Positions 50,478 through 61,280 of a DNA stretch of 64,000 nt are shown in pieces. Position numbers and translations under genes: made by a program. Below the pieces are notes generated by a model. That model did not search any database, was not told the origin of the DNA, and was given only the letters and a program-made list of their open reading frames with translations. The DNA comes from Musa acuminata AAA Group (Eukaryota > Streptophyta > Magnoliopsida > Zingiberales > Musaceae). The stretch spans positions 14,270,501 to 14,334,500 of the forward strand of contig NC_088354.1 in assembly GCF_036884655.1 (NCBI RefSeq), in the 5' to 3' direction. Position 1 is the first letter of the stretch. The number at the start of each line of letters is the position of its first letter.

Positions 50478-51002
50478 TGTTATAAATTGTTCAAATTAAG
50501 AATTTCTTTTCAAAAGATTTATTTGAAAAGGTGTTTTCTTTTATTTTTGGTAGTTATTTTTCAAAGGTTGTGTCTTTTGAGAAAATAGTTATAATTTTCA
50601 ATGGTTGTGTCTTTTGAGAAAATAGTTAATTTTCAAAGGTTGTGTCTTTTGAGAAAATATCTATAAATAGCTATTTGGGGGTAAATTACCAACATAACTC
50701 TTTCATGCTCTTCTTCTTTACTCTCCAAGTGATTGAGTTAGACATTCTCCAATTCCTTTCTGAAGATTCTTTATTGTTTGCTCAATACAGATCTTCTAAA
50801 GGCTTGTCATATCCACTAAAACTATTTGCATCAAACCCAGGGCAATCTTATTGAGAAGAGGGTGCAAATATCGTTTTTAGGAAAGTGTTTATACACGTTT
50901 CAAGCCTGAATATCTTTCCTAAAGTATTCTTGATCTTGTGTTTGTTATTTGTTTCCATAGTGGGTTTTTTCCTCTTCTTTGTCGTACCTCTTTTTCCCAA
51001 CA
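50478..51002 (+). repeat. 5' LTR of the intact Copia
   Basis: Starts TGTTATAAATTG and ends TTTCCCAACA. The U3 has three near-copies of a 30-bp module (TTTCAAAGGTTGTGTCTTTT and following bases) at about 50559, 50596 and 50631, directly upstream of TATAAATA at 50662-50669. Confidence 0.95.
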
Positions 51003-51004
51003 AT

Positions 51005-51017
51005 CTAAAAACGATAT
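51005..51017 (+). other. Candidate primer-binding site complementary to the LTR
   Basis: CTAAAAACGATAT, starting three bases after the 5' LTR, is the exact reverse complement of ATATCGTTTTTAG at 50868-50880 in the LTR. No TGGTATCAGAGC-like initiator-Met site occurs next to this LTR. It could be a self-priming site, or the site for another tRNA or a tRNA fragment. Confidence 0.5.
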
Positions 51018-51041
51018 CTTGTGAGTTTATTCAAATTCACT

Positions 51042-54000
51042 ATGGAGGCTACAAATACCATCAAATTATTGAATCAAGATTTTGTTCGTTTGGATCGTTT
51101 TGATGGAACGAATTTTACCCGTTGGCAAGACAAGATGAAGTTTATGTTGACTGCTTTGAAGATCTTCTATGTGCTTGATCCAAATCTTCAACCAATTCCT
51201 GATCCAACCGACGATGACACCGATGAAATCAAGGCTGAACAAAAGAAAAGAAATGAAGATGAAGTTATGTGTAGAGGACACATTCTCAATGCTCTTTCGG
51301 ACCGGCTTTATGATCTTTATACGGTGGAACCATCTGCAAAAGCAATTTGGAATGCTTTGGAATTCAAATATCATGCCGAGGAAGAAGGTACAAAGAAATT
51401 TTTAATTTCTAAATATTTTGATTACAAGTTTGTGGATGACAAGCCAATCTTGGCACAAGTACATGAGTTGCAAGTCATTGTTAATCAATTGAAGGCTGAA
51501 AAAATTGAACTTCCTGAACCTTTTCAAGTAGGGGCTGTAATAGCCAAGTTGCCTCCATCTTGGAAAGGGTATAGGAAGAAGATTTTGCATGACTCCAAGG
51601 ATATTACTTTGGAGCAAATTCAAAAACATCTTCGAATCGAGGAGGAATCGAGGATGAGAGATAAGAGTGAGAACTCTTTTTGCAATATAAAAGCAAATGT
51701 TGTGAATCAGCCTAAGAATTCCAACAAAAGCAAACAAAACAAGGAGAATCATTTTGGCCCCAAAAGGGATCAAAGAAAATTTAAGAAGCCACAGAGTGGA
51801 GGCTGTTTTGTTTGTGGAAAACCTGGTCATTTTGCTAGGGATTGCAGATTTAAAAAAGGCCAGAAACCAAAAGTCAACTCCGTTGAGGGAGATGATAATA
51901 TAATCGCTACGGTGAGCGAAGTGAATGCCATATTTGGCAAGGTTTCTGGTTGGTGGTACGATACTTGTGCTACCGTCCATGTTTGCTATGATAAGGGACT
52001 CTTCAAGACTTACAAAGAAGTCACAGAAGGGCAAGAGATTCAAATGGGAAATGAAGTTCGTTCTAAGGTGATTGGCAAGGGAAATGTGGAACTCACTTTC
52101 ACTTCAGGTAAGAAAGTCACTCTTACTAATGTTCTTCATGTACCGGATATGAGTAGAAATTTAGTGAGTGGGAATCTCCTTAGCAAACCTGGAATTAAAT
52201 CTGTATTTGAATCCGGGAAGTTAATTCTATCCCGTAATGGAACTTTTGTTGGAAAAGGCTATTCCGCTGAGGGAATGGTCAAATTATCTATTGTTGACAA
52301 TGATTCTAAAGTTAATAAAGATGTTGCTTCTATTTATATTGTTGATTCTTATTCATTATGGCATGATAGATTAGCACATATTGGAATTAGCATGATTAGA
52401 AGAATGGTTAAGTGTGGCTTAATAAATTGTCATTTTGATGATCTTAATAAATGTGAAATTTGTGTTAAATCAAAGATGATGAAGAAACCCTTCAAAAGTG
52501 TTGAAAGATATACTAATTTGTTAGATTTAATACATTCTGATATATGTGAATTAAATGGCATATTAACGAGAGGAGGTAATAGATATTTTATTACTTTTAT
52601 AGATGATATGTCTAGATTCACATATGTGTACTTATTGAAACATAAAAATGATGCTTTTAATGCTTTTAAGGCATATAAAGCAGAAGTTGAAAATCAATTG
52701 GGGAAGAAAATTAAAGCTTTAAGAAGTGATAGAGGAGGAGAATACTTTCCTAATGAATTTAACTTGTTTTGTGAACAACATGGCATAATTCATGAATGTT
52801 CAGCACCTAGAACACCTGAGCAAAATGGATTAGCAGAAAGAAAAAATAGAACTTATCTAGAGATGATTAATGCTATGTTGTTACATGCTAAATTATCTTA
52901 TAATTTGTGGGGAGAAGCTTTATTGGCTGCATGTCATATCTTAAATAGAATTCCCTCTAAAAAGAATAAGATCTCTCCATATGAGTTATGGAAAGGAAGA
53001 CAACCTAACATTGGTTATTTTAAAGTGTGGGGGTGTCTTGCATATTATAAGAATAATGATCCTCAAAGGACAAAATTAGGACCTAGAGGAATCAAATGTG
53101 CATTTATAGGCTATGCCTCAAATAGCAAAGCATATAGACTTCTTAATTTAGAGTCTAATATCATAATAGAATCTCGAGATGTGGAGTTCTTTGAACATTT
53201 ATTGACTTCTAGTAATAATGTTCATCCTCCAACTAGTGAAGAGTCACTAGCGAAGAAATCTCAAAAGATTGATGAGCAACCTAAAATTCCTTTGATTGGA
53301 TATCAATCAAGTTCACAAGAAGTTGGAGAGCAATCTTACGAATTAAGGAGAAGTACTCGTGTACGAAAAGCAAAAACATTAAAATCGGATGAGATTGATT
53401 CTCAAAGTATTTCTTTTTACCTTGTAGAAGGAACTAATGAGAGAGTATTAAAAACAATTCCTCTTGTTTTACAAGTGGAAGATGATCCGAAAACATTTAA
53501 AGAAGCTATGGCTTCTCGTGATGCTGCTTTTTGGAAAGATGCTATTAATGATGAGATGGATTCTATTATGTCAAATCATACTTGGGAACTTGTCGATTTA
53601 CCTTTTGCCTCGAAACCTATTAGTTGTAGATGGATATTTTGTAGGAAGTATCATACAAATGGTACTCTCCAAACGTTCAAAGCAAGGTTAGTTGCTAAAG
53701 GATTTCGACAAAAGGAAGGAATAGATTATTTTGACACATATGCTCCTGTGGCTAGGATCACATCTATTAGAATTATTTTTGCTTTAGCATCAATTTTTGA
53801 TCTTTATGTTCATCAAATGGATGTCAAAACAGCATTTCTAAATGGAGACCTCGATGAGGAGGTTTATATGGAACAACCCGAAGGTTTTGTTCTACCGGGA
53901 AATGAACATAAAGTGTGTAAACTTATTAAATCATTGTATGGTTTAAAGCAGGCTCCAAAACAATGGCATGAGAAATTTGATGCAATAATTCTTTCTAATG

Positions 54001-55025
54001 GATTTGTTCATAATATTGCAGATAAATGTGTTTATCTCAAAACTTGTGATGACTATATGGTGATAGTTTGCCTTTATGTTGATGATATGCTAATAGTGAG
54101 CAACAACATAAAAGGTATTGTAGAAACAAAGAGGTTTCTATCTTCAACATTTAAGATGAAAGATCTTGGGCAAGTTGATACTATACTAGGTATCAAGGTA
54201 AAAAGAAATAGTGGGGGATATGTTTTGAGTCAAACTCATTACATAGAGAAAGTATTGGAGAAATTCAATCACTTAAAAATCAAAGAAGCAAATACCCCAT
54301 TTGACCCAAGTATCAAATTAGTCAAGAATGTTGGAAGAACAGTGGCTCAATTAGAATATTCAAGTGCTATAGGAAGTCTTATGTATGCAACGCAGTGCAC
54401 AAGACCTGATATAGCATTTGCAGTTAGTAAATTGAGTAGATTTACTAGCAATCCAAATGTAGAGCATTGGAAGGCTATTGAAAGAGTTCTTGGATACCTT
54501 AAACGAACCAAAGATTATGGCCTACAATACTCAAAATTTCCTGCTATTTTAGAAGGATATACTGACGCAAGTTGGATATCGAGTTTTGGAGATAACAAAT
54601 CCACTACTGGTTGGGTGTTCACCTTGGGAGGTGGCGCTGTTTCTTGGAAGAGCAAGAAACAAACGTGTATAACTCACTCAACTATGGAATCGGAATTTGT
54701 TGCTCTAGCAGATGCAAGAAAGGAGGCTGAATGGTTGAGGGACTTTCTATTAGAAATTCCATTGACTTCTAAGAGTGTGAATTCAATTTCTATACTTTGT
54801 GATAGTCAAGCCACTTTAGCTCGTGCATATAGTGAAATATATAATGGAAAGTCAAGACATATAAGTCTTAGACATGATTATGTGAGGAAATTAATCAAGA
54901 ATGGGATTATTTCACTCACATTTGTGAAAACAAGTGAGAATTTGGCTGATCCATTCACCAAACCTCTTACAAGAGAAGTTGTAAGATCAACATCAAAATG
55001 GATGGGGCTAAAACTCCTTGAATAA
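51042..55025 (+). CDS. Copia gag-pol polyprotein, intact
   Basis: 1327 residues in one frame. The start [10 protein letters not shown] at 51042 is preferred; the open frame extends seven codons further, but only to a GTG. In order: gag (about 1-250), CCHC zinc knuckle ([14 protein letters not shown], about 255-268), aspartic protease with Asp307 in an unusual DTCAT context, GAG-pre-integrase with His/Cys zinc finger, integrase with Asp500, Asp563 and Glu599, reverse transcriptase with YVDD (Asp1014-1015), and RNase H with Asp1175, Glu1216 and Asp1254. The end is [11 protein letters not shown] plus a short tail. It directs particle formation, cDNA synthesis and insertion. All catalytic residues except the protease Gly are conventional. 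Confidence 0.96.
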   Translation: MEATNTIKLLNQDFVRLDRFDGTNFTRWQDKMKFMLTALKIFYVLDPNLQPIPDPTDDDTDEIKAEQKKRNEDEVMCRGHILNALSDRLYDLYTVEPSAKAIWNALEFKYHAEEEGTKKFLISKYFDYKFVDDKPILAQVHELQVIVNQLKAEKIELPEPFQVGAVIAKLPPSWKGYRKKILHDSKDITLEQIQKHLRIEEESRMRDKSENSFCNIKANVVNQPKNSNKSKQNKENHFGPKRDQRKFKKPQSGGCFVCGKPGHFARDCRFKKGQKPKVNSVEGDDNIIATVSEVNAIFGKVSGWWYDTCATVHVCYDKGLFKTYKEVTEGQEIQMGNEVRSKVIGKGNVELTFTSGKKVTLTNVLHVPDMSRNLVSGNLLSKPGIKSVFESGKLILSRNGTFVGKGYSAEGMVKLSIVDNDSKVNKDVASIYIVDSYSLWHDRLAHIGISMIRRMVKCGLINCHFDDLNKCEICVKSKMMKKPFKSVERYTNLLDLIHSDICELNGILTRGGNRYFITFIDDMSRFTYVYLLKHKNDAFNAFKAYKAEVENQLGKKIKALRSDRGGEYFPNEFNLFCEQHGIIHECSAPRTPEQNGLAERKNRTYLEMINAMLLHAKLSYNLWGEALLAACHILNRIPSKKNKISPYELWKGRQPNIGYFKVWGCLAYYKNNDPQRTKLGPRGIKCAFIGYASNSKAYRLLNLESNIIIESRDVEFFEHLLTSSNNVHPPTSEESLAKKSQKIDEQPKIPLIGYQSSSQEVGEQSYELRRSTRVRKAKTLKSDEIDSQSISFYLVEGTNERVLKTIPLVLQVEDDPKTFKEAMASRDAAFWKDAINDEMDSIMSNHTWELVDLPFASKPISCRWIFCRKYHTNGTLQTFKARLVAKGFRQKEGIDYFDTYAPVARITSIRIIFALASIFDLYVHQMDVKTAFLNGDLDEEVYMEQPEGFVLPGNEHKVCKLIKSLYGLKQAPKQWHEKFDAIILSNGFVHNIADKCVYLKTCDDYMVIVCLYVDDMLIVSNNIKGIVETKRFLSSTFKMKDLGQVDTILGIKVKRNSGGYVLSQTHYIEKVLEKFNHLKIKEANTPFDPSIKLVKNVGRTVAQLEYSSAIGSLMYATQCTRPDIAFAVSKLSRFTSNPNVEHWKAIERVLGYLKRTKDYGLQYSKFPAILEGYTDASWISSFGDNKSTTGWVFTLGGGAVSWKSKKQTCITHSTMESEFVALADARKEAEWLRDFLLEIPLTSKSVNSISILCDSQATLARAYSEIYNGKSRHISLRHDYVRKLIKNGIISLTFVKTSENLADPFTKPLTREVVRSTSKWMGLKLLE

Positions 55026-55594
55026 AAGATCCACCAATGATAGCAACCCTACTCAACATTATGAAATGAGTAATGAAGAGTTCAAAGGGTAAGAACAAGT
55101 CATTGATATGTGGAGTGGTTCAGCACTTTGAAATATTTTATGAGTCCCATCTAAAGATGTTAAAGTGCTGGTTGTCACCGAATGAGGGTTGAGTTAATTA
55201 TACTCTTAATGAAGTTCAGTCAAGTTAGGACAAGTATCTCAAAGAGTGACAAAGATACTATAAGAACTTCACCTATATGAACTTAGAAGTGGTGCCGCTT
55301 CGATTGAGAGTTGGAGTTTCTCTCATAAAAGTTCATGAACTTGGATGAGCCCAAGGCCATATTAGGGCTAAGCGAGATTTTATGAGGAATATAAGAATGT
55401 TGTATTTATGTGTGTGGTATCACTGGTGTTGTCATGAGGAATAACAAATTCAAAGCTTTTATGCTATTTGGGATTTCGACTTCACTTTGTGATGCTTACA
55501 CTAAGGTAATATTCAAATCGAAAGATATATTACTTTATTCATAAATACTATTTAATCACTTGGAGAAAATTTTAAATTTGAACAAGTGGGGGAT
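55026..55594 (+). other. Untranslated region between pol and 3' LTR
   Basis: No open frame of note. It contains an imperfect inverted pair around GTGCTG near 55160 and ends in the polypurine tract that primes plus-strand synthesis. Confidence 0.6.
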
Positions 55595-56119
55595 TGTTAT
55601 AAATTGTTCAAATTAAGAATTTCTTTTCAAAAGATTTATTTGAAAAGGTGTTTTCTTTTATTTTTGGTAGTTATTTTTCAAAGGTTGTGTCTTTTGAGAA
55701 AATAGTTATAATTTTCAATGGTTGTGTCTTTTGAGAAAATAGTTAATTTTCAAAGGTTGTGTCTTTTGAGAAAATATCTATAAATAGCTATTTGGGGGTA
55801 AATTACCAACATAACTCTTTCATGCTCTTCTTCTTTACTCTCCAAGTGATTGAGTTAGACATTCTCCAATTCCTTTCTGAAGATTCTTTATTGTTTGCTC
55901 AATACAGATCTTCTAAAGGTTTGTCATATCCACTAAAACTATTTGCATCAAACCCAGAGCAATCTTATTGAGAAGAGGGTGCAAATATCGTTTTTAGGAA
56001 AGTGTTTATACACGTTTCAAGCCTGAATATCTTTCCTAAAGTATTCTTGATCTTGTGTTTGTTATTTGTTTCCATAGTGGGTTTTTTCCTCTTCTTTGTC
56101 GTACCTCTTTTTCCCAACA
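55595..56119 (+). promoter_or_regulatory. 3' LTR of the intact Copia, new promoter in front of uclacyanin 3
   Basis: Same sequence as the 5' LTR but for two bases. Its TATAAATA (55779-55786) would start transcripts near 55810 that read through to the uclacyanin ATG at 56256, giving a leader of roughly 445 nt. The leader would contain an upstream open frame of 49 codons (55822-55971), which could reduce translation. Whether the LTR is active is not known. Confidence 0.7.
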
Positions 56120-56255
56120 TAACCTCTGCAAGCTTCCCATCATTACCACGCAATAAGCACATTCTTCTTCTTCTTCTTCTTCTTCTTCTTCTTCTTCTAG
56201 CTCAACAAGCATCTCCTCCTCCTCCTCCTCTGCAGCCCCTTCTGTTTCTGTGACG

Positions 56256-57585
56256 ATGGCTGCAATGCTGAGAGCTGTAATGGCGATAGCGACGGTGGCA
56301 GCCATCTCTGCGATTGCCATGGGCGCCAACTACGACGTCGGCGGCCCCGCCGGCTCTTGGGATCTCGCCACTAACTACACGCAGTGGGTCTCCGGCAAGG
56401 CATTCCGCGTGGGTGACACACTGAGTGAGTCCTCTCCTTCCTCGTTTTCCTCTCCTTCCTCGTTTCCCCCCCTCCACATTGCTTATGATGTCAAAGTATA
56501 TGATGTTATGCACATTCTCGCTGAGGTAATTAAGAAGTAGGATGTGAGGGAGTTGATAGCTTATGAATGCTCACGAGTAGTGCAGTTCTTGATCTTGGCA
56601 TGCAATGGCAACCAACTCTCATATTCTTCTCTTCAGTTGTTCTTTCCGTAACAATAGATTCTTTCATGTGATGAACATATATGATTAGATGATGATGGTC
56701 TCTTGGAACGTAATAAATGAAGCAATGAATGCAAGTATTGTTTATTGATAACTCCTCTAATCCATATTATTTAATAAATAGAGCTAAAAACTATAACATT
56801 TATAATTATTTACATTTAGTATATTTTAGGATTATATAATTAATCATGTTTATAGAAAAACTAATGATTGTATACACTGGTTAGCTTATCAGTAGAGGAG
56901 TAAGGGTGTCAGCTTCCTTAGCTAGTAAACACTTTGATAGTTACGCGTAAAAAAATAAACGTATTAAATTGATCGTTTAATCTAAAATTTATCTTTTATT
57001 AAAAATATAATCGTCTACAACTCAATATCTAATCAAAATCATATTCAATATTGTATATAATTAAATTCACATTTTTATTGCAACATAAATATCTTAGAAG
57101 CTATACTCCTTTTGAATGCAGCATTCAAGTATGCGTCGAGCCATGACGTGTTGGAGGTGTCGAGCGCCGCCTACAGCTCGTGCACGACGAGCAACCCCAT
57201 ATCGACGAGCACCGGCGGCAACACCGTCGTCACGCTCAACAGCACCGGCTCCAGGTACTTCGTCTGCGGAATTCCCGGACACTGCGCTGGTGGCATGAAG
57301 CTCCAGATCGACGTCGCCTCCCCGACCTCAACTCCTCCTCCTTCTCCCTCCTCCACCCCCCGCTCCCCCCCTGTTGCTCCCTCCCCGCGCTCGCCTTCTG
57401 CGCTTCCGCCGTCATCTTCGACCCCAGGCTCCGTCCCTCCGCCGGCATCTTCGACCCCAGGCTCCGTTCCTCCGCCGTCTGCCCCCACAGCGTCGCCGCC
57501 GACACCGAGCGGCGCTTGCCTGAAGGCGAAGGCTACTCTCGGACTCGGTTCGGGAATCGTCATGCTGATGCTTATGGCCCTGTGA
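56256..57585 (+). CDS. Uclacyanin-like GPI-anchored blue copper protein, copy 3
   Basis: Exons 56256-56424 and 57122-57585, same splice sites; intron 697 bp; 210 residues. By eye the mature protein equals copy 1 and the signal peptide differs at one residue (ML instead of MM). Ligands His64, Cys105, His110 and Met115, the Cys77-Cys111 pair, the Pro/Ser-rich stretch and GPI-type tail are intact. The coding part shows no decay, although the gene has lost its native TATA box to the Copia insertion at 50478. Only the 5' UTR from TAACCTCTGCAAGC onward stays attached. Expression would need the LTR or a cryptic promoter. Confidence 0.92.
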
Positions 57586-58575
57586 GAGATGATGCCATTC
57601 GCTGTCATCAGTTGTTGCTCTTTCTTTGTCCTCTGTGGACTCACAGTGACAGTGAATCATAGGAAGCATTGTTATGTATTGATTCATTAGATCAATAAGA
57701 AATAAAAAACATTGTCATGCATCGATTGTTGCATCAGTGGATTATGAAATAGAAAACAAAGCTTTGATAGTGATTGCTACAGTGCCAAGAAACAGCATAA
57801 TCCCATCGTGACAGCATAAAGCTTATAATACCACAAGTTATTAAGAGCAATTATTATAAGGCCTTATTGACTCTCAAGTCATGTCTCTTAGTCATTCATA
57901 TCTAACTACCTCACAACTCGGATCGATTGGATAACAGACTGTCATAAATTTGATGATTTTAAACCAGAGTCTAAGTCAATAGTAGTAAACTCATTCTTAT
58001 CTTACAAGCTAATTGAATCGAAGGGTGTCATAATCCGTTGTGATGTGCCTTTCGATACTATGATAGTATTTTTCTATTTTGTTTTCTTGCCATGTTGAAT
58101 ATTAGGTCTGTCTCGATATTTTTTTTCATAATTCAATCGAATAACTTGACAATGAGTCTAAATTATTAATTAAAAAACTTAGAAAATGATATGATGTGAG
58201 GAGACTAAGGTGAGATGTCAGAAGTAAGACTTTTATTGCTCACATTTCTAATAATTTTTTGCTCACTTTTATTATATTCTATGTCTCTAGACACTTCTAA
58301 TGATAGAGGTTATGACTAATAGATTTGAGATTGGTCTCTTTCAAACCACTCCAATCCATCAGAATTAATAAACCTGTCGCCTTCGGTAGTTTTCTGCTGA
58401 CTAAAAATGACATGTGAATAACTTCACACAATAGAGCCGTATAACCCAAAACCCAATCTAAAATCTAAAATGCCAGAAGTGGATCCTCATCTTAGATTCA
58501 CAAATTGATCGGATAACTAGTGACAGATCCAATATGCCTACTAATCTTTATAAGGATGGAGCTGATAGCATAAAC
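57586..58575 (+). other. Uclacyanin 3 3' UTR and tandem-unit flank
   Basis: Near-identical to the copy 1 and 2 flanks up to about 57800, then clearly more diverged to about 57990. 58150-58290 matches 35466-35610 and 58320-58570 matches 38166-38420. This is the uninterrupted version of the unit flank. Confidence 0.65.
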
Positions 58576-58969
58576 ACCAGGAAATCACAAAGTGACTTGA
58601 TAAGCTGAAAAGGATTGATTGATGCCATTAAGATTTGTTCTTGGACCGATTTGATGGAATGAATCCATCACAATTTCCGTTGGAAGTAATGTTTGCAATA
58701 CTATCCGGTACAGCAGGAATGGTATTTACTAGTCTGATACTCTATCGATTCTCTAACTACAATAACAAGGTGACTGACACAAGGATTGTACCACCCGATA
58801 TATATTGGCACAAGTTTGATACTAAACAGTGATACACCAAATGTTAATATACCTATATGAACCAAACTGGACCAATTTGATCTCCAACTGTTACAATACC
58901 AATAAAAAAAAATGTTAATCTTAGTTGTTAGCAATTTAATATTGAGACTTTGATCTACTAAAGTTTCCC
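58576..58969. other. Intergenic, nothing recognised
   Basis: No gene. The short frame 58635-58832 has no recognisable domain. The sequence has several GGTAC/GATACT-like short repeats, which suggest decayed LTR DNA. Confidence 0.4.
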
Positions 58970-61108
58970 AAGCTTAATAAAGAGTATAGGGATATTGAAA
59001 GCATAAAAGTGCATGCAAGGAAGTATTATTATAAAATATAAAATAATATTAATGGTTTGAGTTGATGAACAACTAATATCATTCATATTTTCTCTTTGTG
59101 TGAAACATTGAGATATATGATAGTTCACTTAAAATTATTTATAATGGATCCTTATAAAATAGTGTTGCAATATTTAGATATACAATCCTAATATATAAAA
59201 TAATATCATCCTATTCCATCACATAATTATTTGAAATAAATTTTTCTTTAAAATTATCTAAATATACTAATTATATATATATATATATATCATGAATATT
59301 ATTTTAGATTAATACTTAATATAATTTTATATGTCATTAGTCCAAACCACTTTGACGACTACAAAATCAACATAATAATATAAAATATAATTTAAAACAT
59401 TTTATAAATGGTAGAGCATTTATTGTAATTCACATCCTAAAAGTTTATCATAATACGTCACTTTTACAGCTACTATTCAAATAAAACTTATAGATATCAA
59501 TTATAAATAATATTAATTAATTTTTTATATAATCTAATTTATATAAAAATAATATAATAAATATAAAATAATAAATATAATAATTATTAAATATTAATTA
59601 GCATAAAGAAAAACTCATATGATGACTATCATCATGATAAAACATAAATTGTACCTTTATTGAAAAAATAAATATTATTTCATAATTTTTAATATATGTG
59701 AATAACTATATAAACATCCGAAATAATAATTAAATTTAAATATCACAAGCAAAACTTTACCAATATATCATATGAGAAAACTGTAAAAGAAAATTATAAT
59801 TTATATTTTTAATTATATAAATGATATAAATGGACTAATTAGTCCTATTTACTTGGGCATCACAAATTAAGCTAATTCAAATTAGATTAAACTAATTGGG
59901 CTGCTCATATTAGACCCAACAATCAATCTAATCAAACCAATCAAAATTAGATTCAAATTGGACTTTGGTTAAAATTTGATTAAAGTTAACAAATTGGTCA
60001 ATTTGATAGTTGAAGACATAAGGAAAAAAATATATTTGATTTTCGAATGGCAAAACTATAATTTTATCTAGACATATATTGAAAGTATATGATTTCCAAA
60101 GGATAGAACTGTCATAAGGGGATATCGATTGAAGTTAAATTATTTTAGATGGGTAAAATAATCCTTTCATTGAGGGAAAGCTAATAACCCTAATTTCTCT
60201 CTCTCACAATCGTCATTACGTTCCATCACACTCACACATAAGCTTAGTCGTGCAAGACAACCCACCAATATCCTTTCCATGGTCGACTACCCACTGATCA
60301 GGTCATGGCTACTATGGCCACATGCTCTTTACCGGTGGGCAATGTTGCTCGGTGATATAGTAGCGCCATTGCATGTCAAATTGTCGTGCATAGCCACATG
60401 ATCTCCTCTACAATGTTAAGACCACCCCATGGCCCTTCTCATCAGAACAACAACCTTGCACTCTCTAGCAATGCATATATCTATTGCCTACGTTCTCATT
60501 TGTGTCATGTCATCTGCCATCTGTGTGCTAATGACTAACTATGCCATGCACAACAATGACAAACTCATTGTCCTTAGTGTTCTAGCAATCGTCGATGACA
60601 CTGCTTGTGATGTCGTGTTTGACGTTATGCTGTCACCTACAGCCCTTAATCAGGCTATTATCAAGACACCTCTAATGACTACTTTCCATCATAGCCACTT
60701 GTTACACAATTACTCTAGTGTTGTCTTCAATCGCTTGAACCCCCCGCTCCATAGAACCATTGCACATAACAACAGCCTTTGCCCACCTTAATGCTATACC
60801 ATTTATGCAGCCACCTTTGATTGCAATCATGCATACAACATGCGACAACATCATGCCCCCTTGTTGCCTACAATAGCAATGACTCTCATTGAAGTACTCA
60901 ATGTCAAAAGATTATCATCCTCGACCACCACTAAAACTAGCATGAATCAACACTAGCTGTGGGCAATGAAATCTTCATCACCAGCAAGCAAACAACTATA
61001 ATTGATAGTATAAATAAAATAGATCAAATCAACTTATGCAAGTGAAAGACGATAACACAAACAAATCTAAAATTTTACAATCTAAGGTATTTGATTTCAT
61101 AATAATAA
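58970..61108 (-). repeat. Old Copia leader region (second locus)
   Basis: Matches 33901-35465 over its left 1.7 kb and ends at a reversed primer site at 61109-61120, so it is probably the long leader of a minus-strand Copia whose gag is missing. An open frame of 120 codons at 60429-60791 (plus strand) has no recognised domain and is not conserved at 35280-35524, so I do not call it a gene. Confidence 0.5.
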
Positions 61109-61120
61109 GCTCTGATACCA
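61109..61120 (-). other. Primer-binding site, initiator Met tRNA type
   Basis: GCTCTGATACCA on the plus strand is the exact reverse complement of the canonical TGGTATCAGAGC. Confidence 0.8.
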
Positions 61121-61122
61121 AT

Positions 61123-61268
61123 TGAAGTATAAACACTATAATCTTGCTACTGTTATTAAAAAATAATTTAATGCTAGAAACTGAAATCAAATAACCATAG
61201 ATCGAAGATTAACCATAAATCAAATAACAATAACATTATTTAATTAAATAAAGTCATATAATCTAATA
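61123..61268 (-). repeat. Short Copia LTR shared by two internal regions
   Basis: Bounded on one side by the primer site (61109-61120) and on the other by a purine-rich tract (CAAGTGAGAG reversed, 61271-61280). Read on the minus strand it runs TATTAGATTATATG to GTTTATACTTCA, about 146 bp. It thus serves as 3' LTR for the sequence on its right and as 5' LTR for that on its left. Confidence 0.6.
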
Positions 61269-61280
61269 TTCTCTCACTTG

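Larger units (their letters stand above)
50478..56119 (+). mobile_element. Intact young Copia retrotransposon, TSD TAACC
   Basis: 5642 bp with two 525-bp LTRs (50478-51002 and 55595-56119). By eye they differ at only two positions, 50802 and 50841 (C/T and G/A). TAACC at 50473-50477 and 56120-56124 is the target duplication; copies 1 and 2 show the empty site. One uninterrupted gag-pol frame fills the interior, followed by about 570 bp of untranslated DNA and a polypurine tract (AAGTGGGGGA, about 55585-55593). Everything needed for transposition appears present. The lineage is uncertain; the gag resembles what I remember of Bianca-type elements. Confidence 0.96.

Noticed and set aside
51402..52043. 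213-codon minus-strand frame within the intact Copia
   Set aside because: Antisense to gag; no domain or motif.
60429..60791. 120-codon plus-strand frame
   Set aside because: It lies in the Copia leader region repeated at 33901-35465, where the frame is not kept; no recognised domain.
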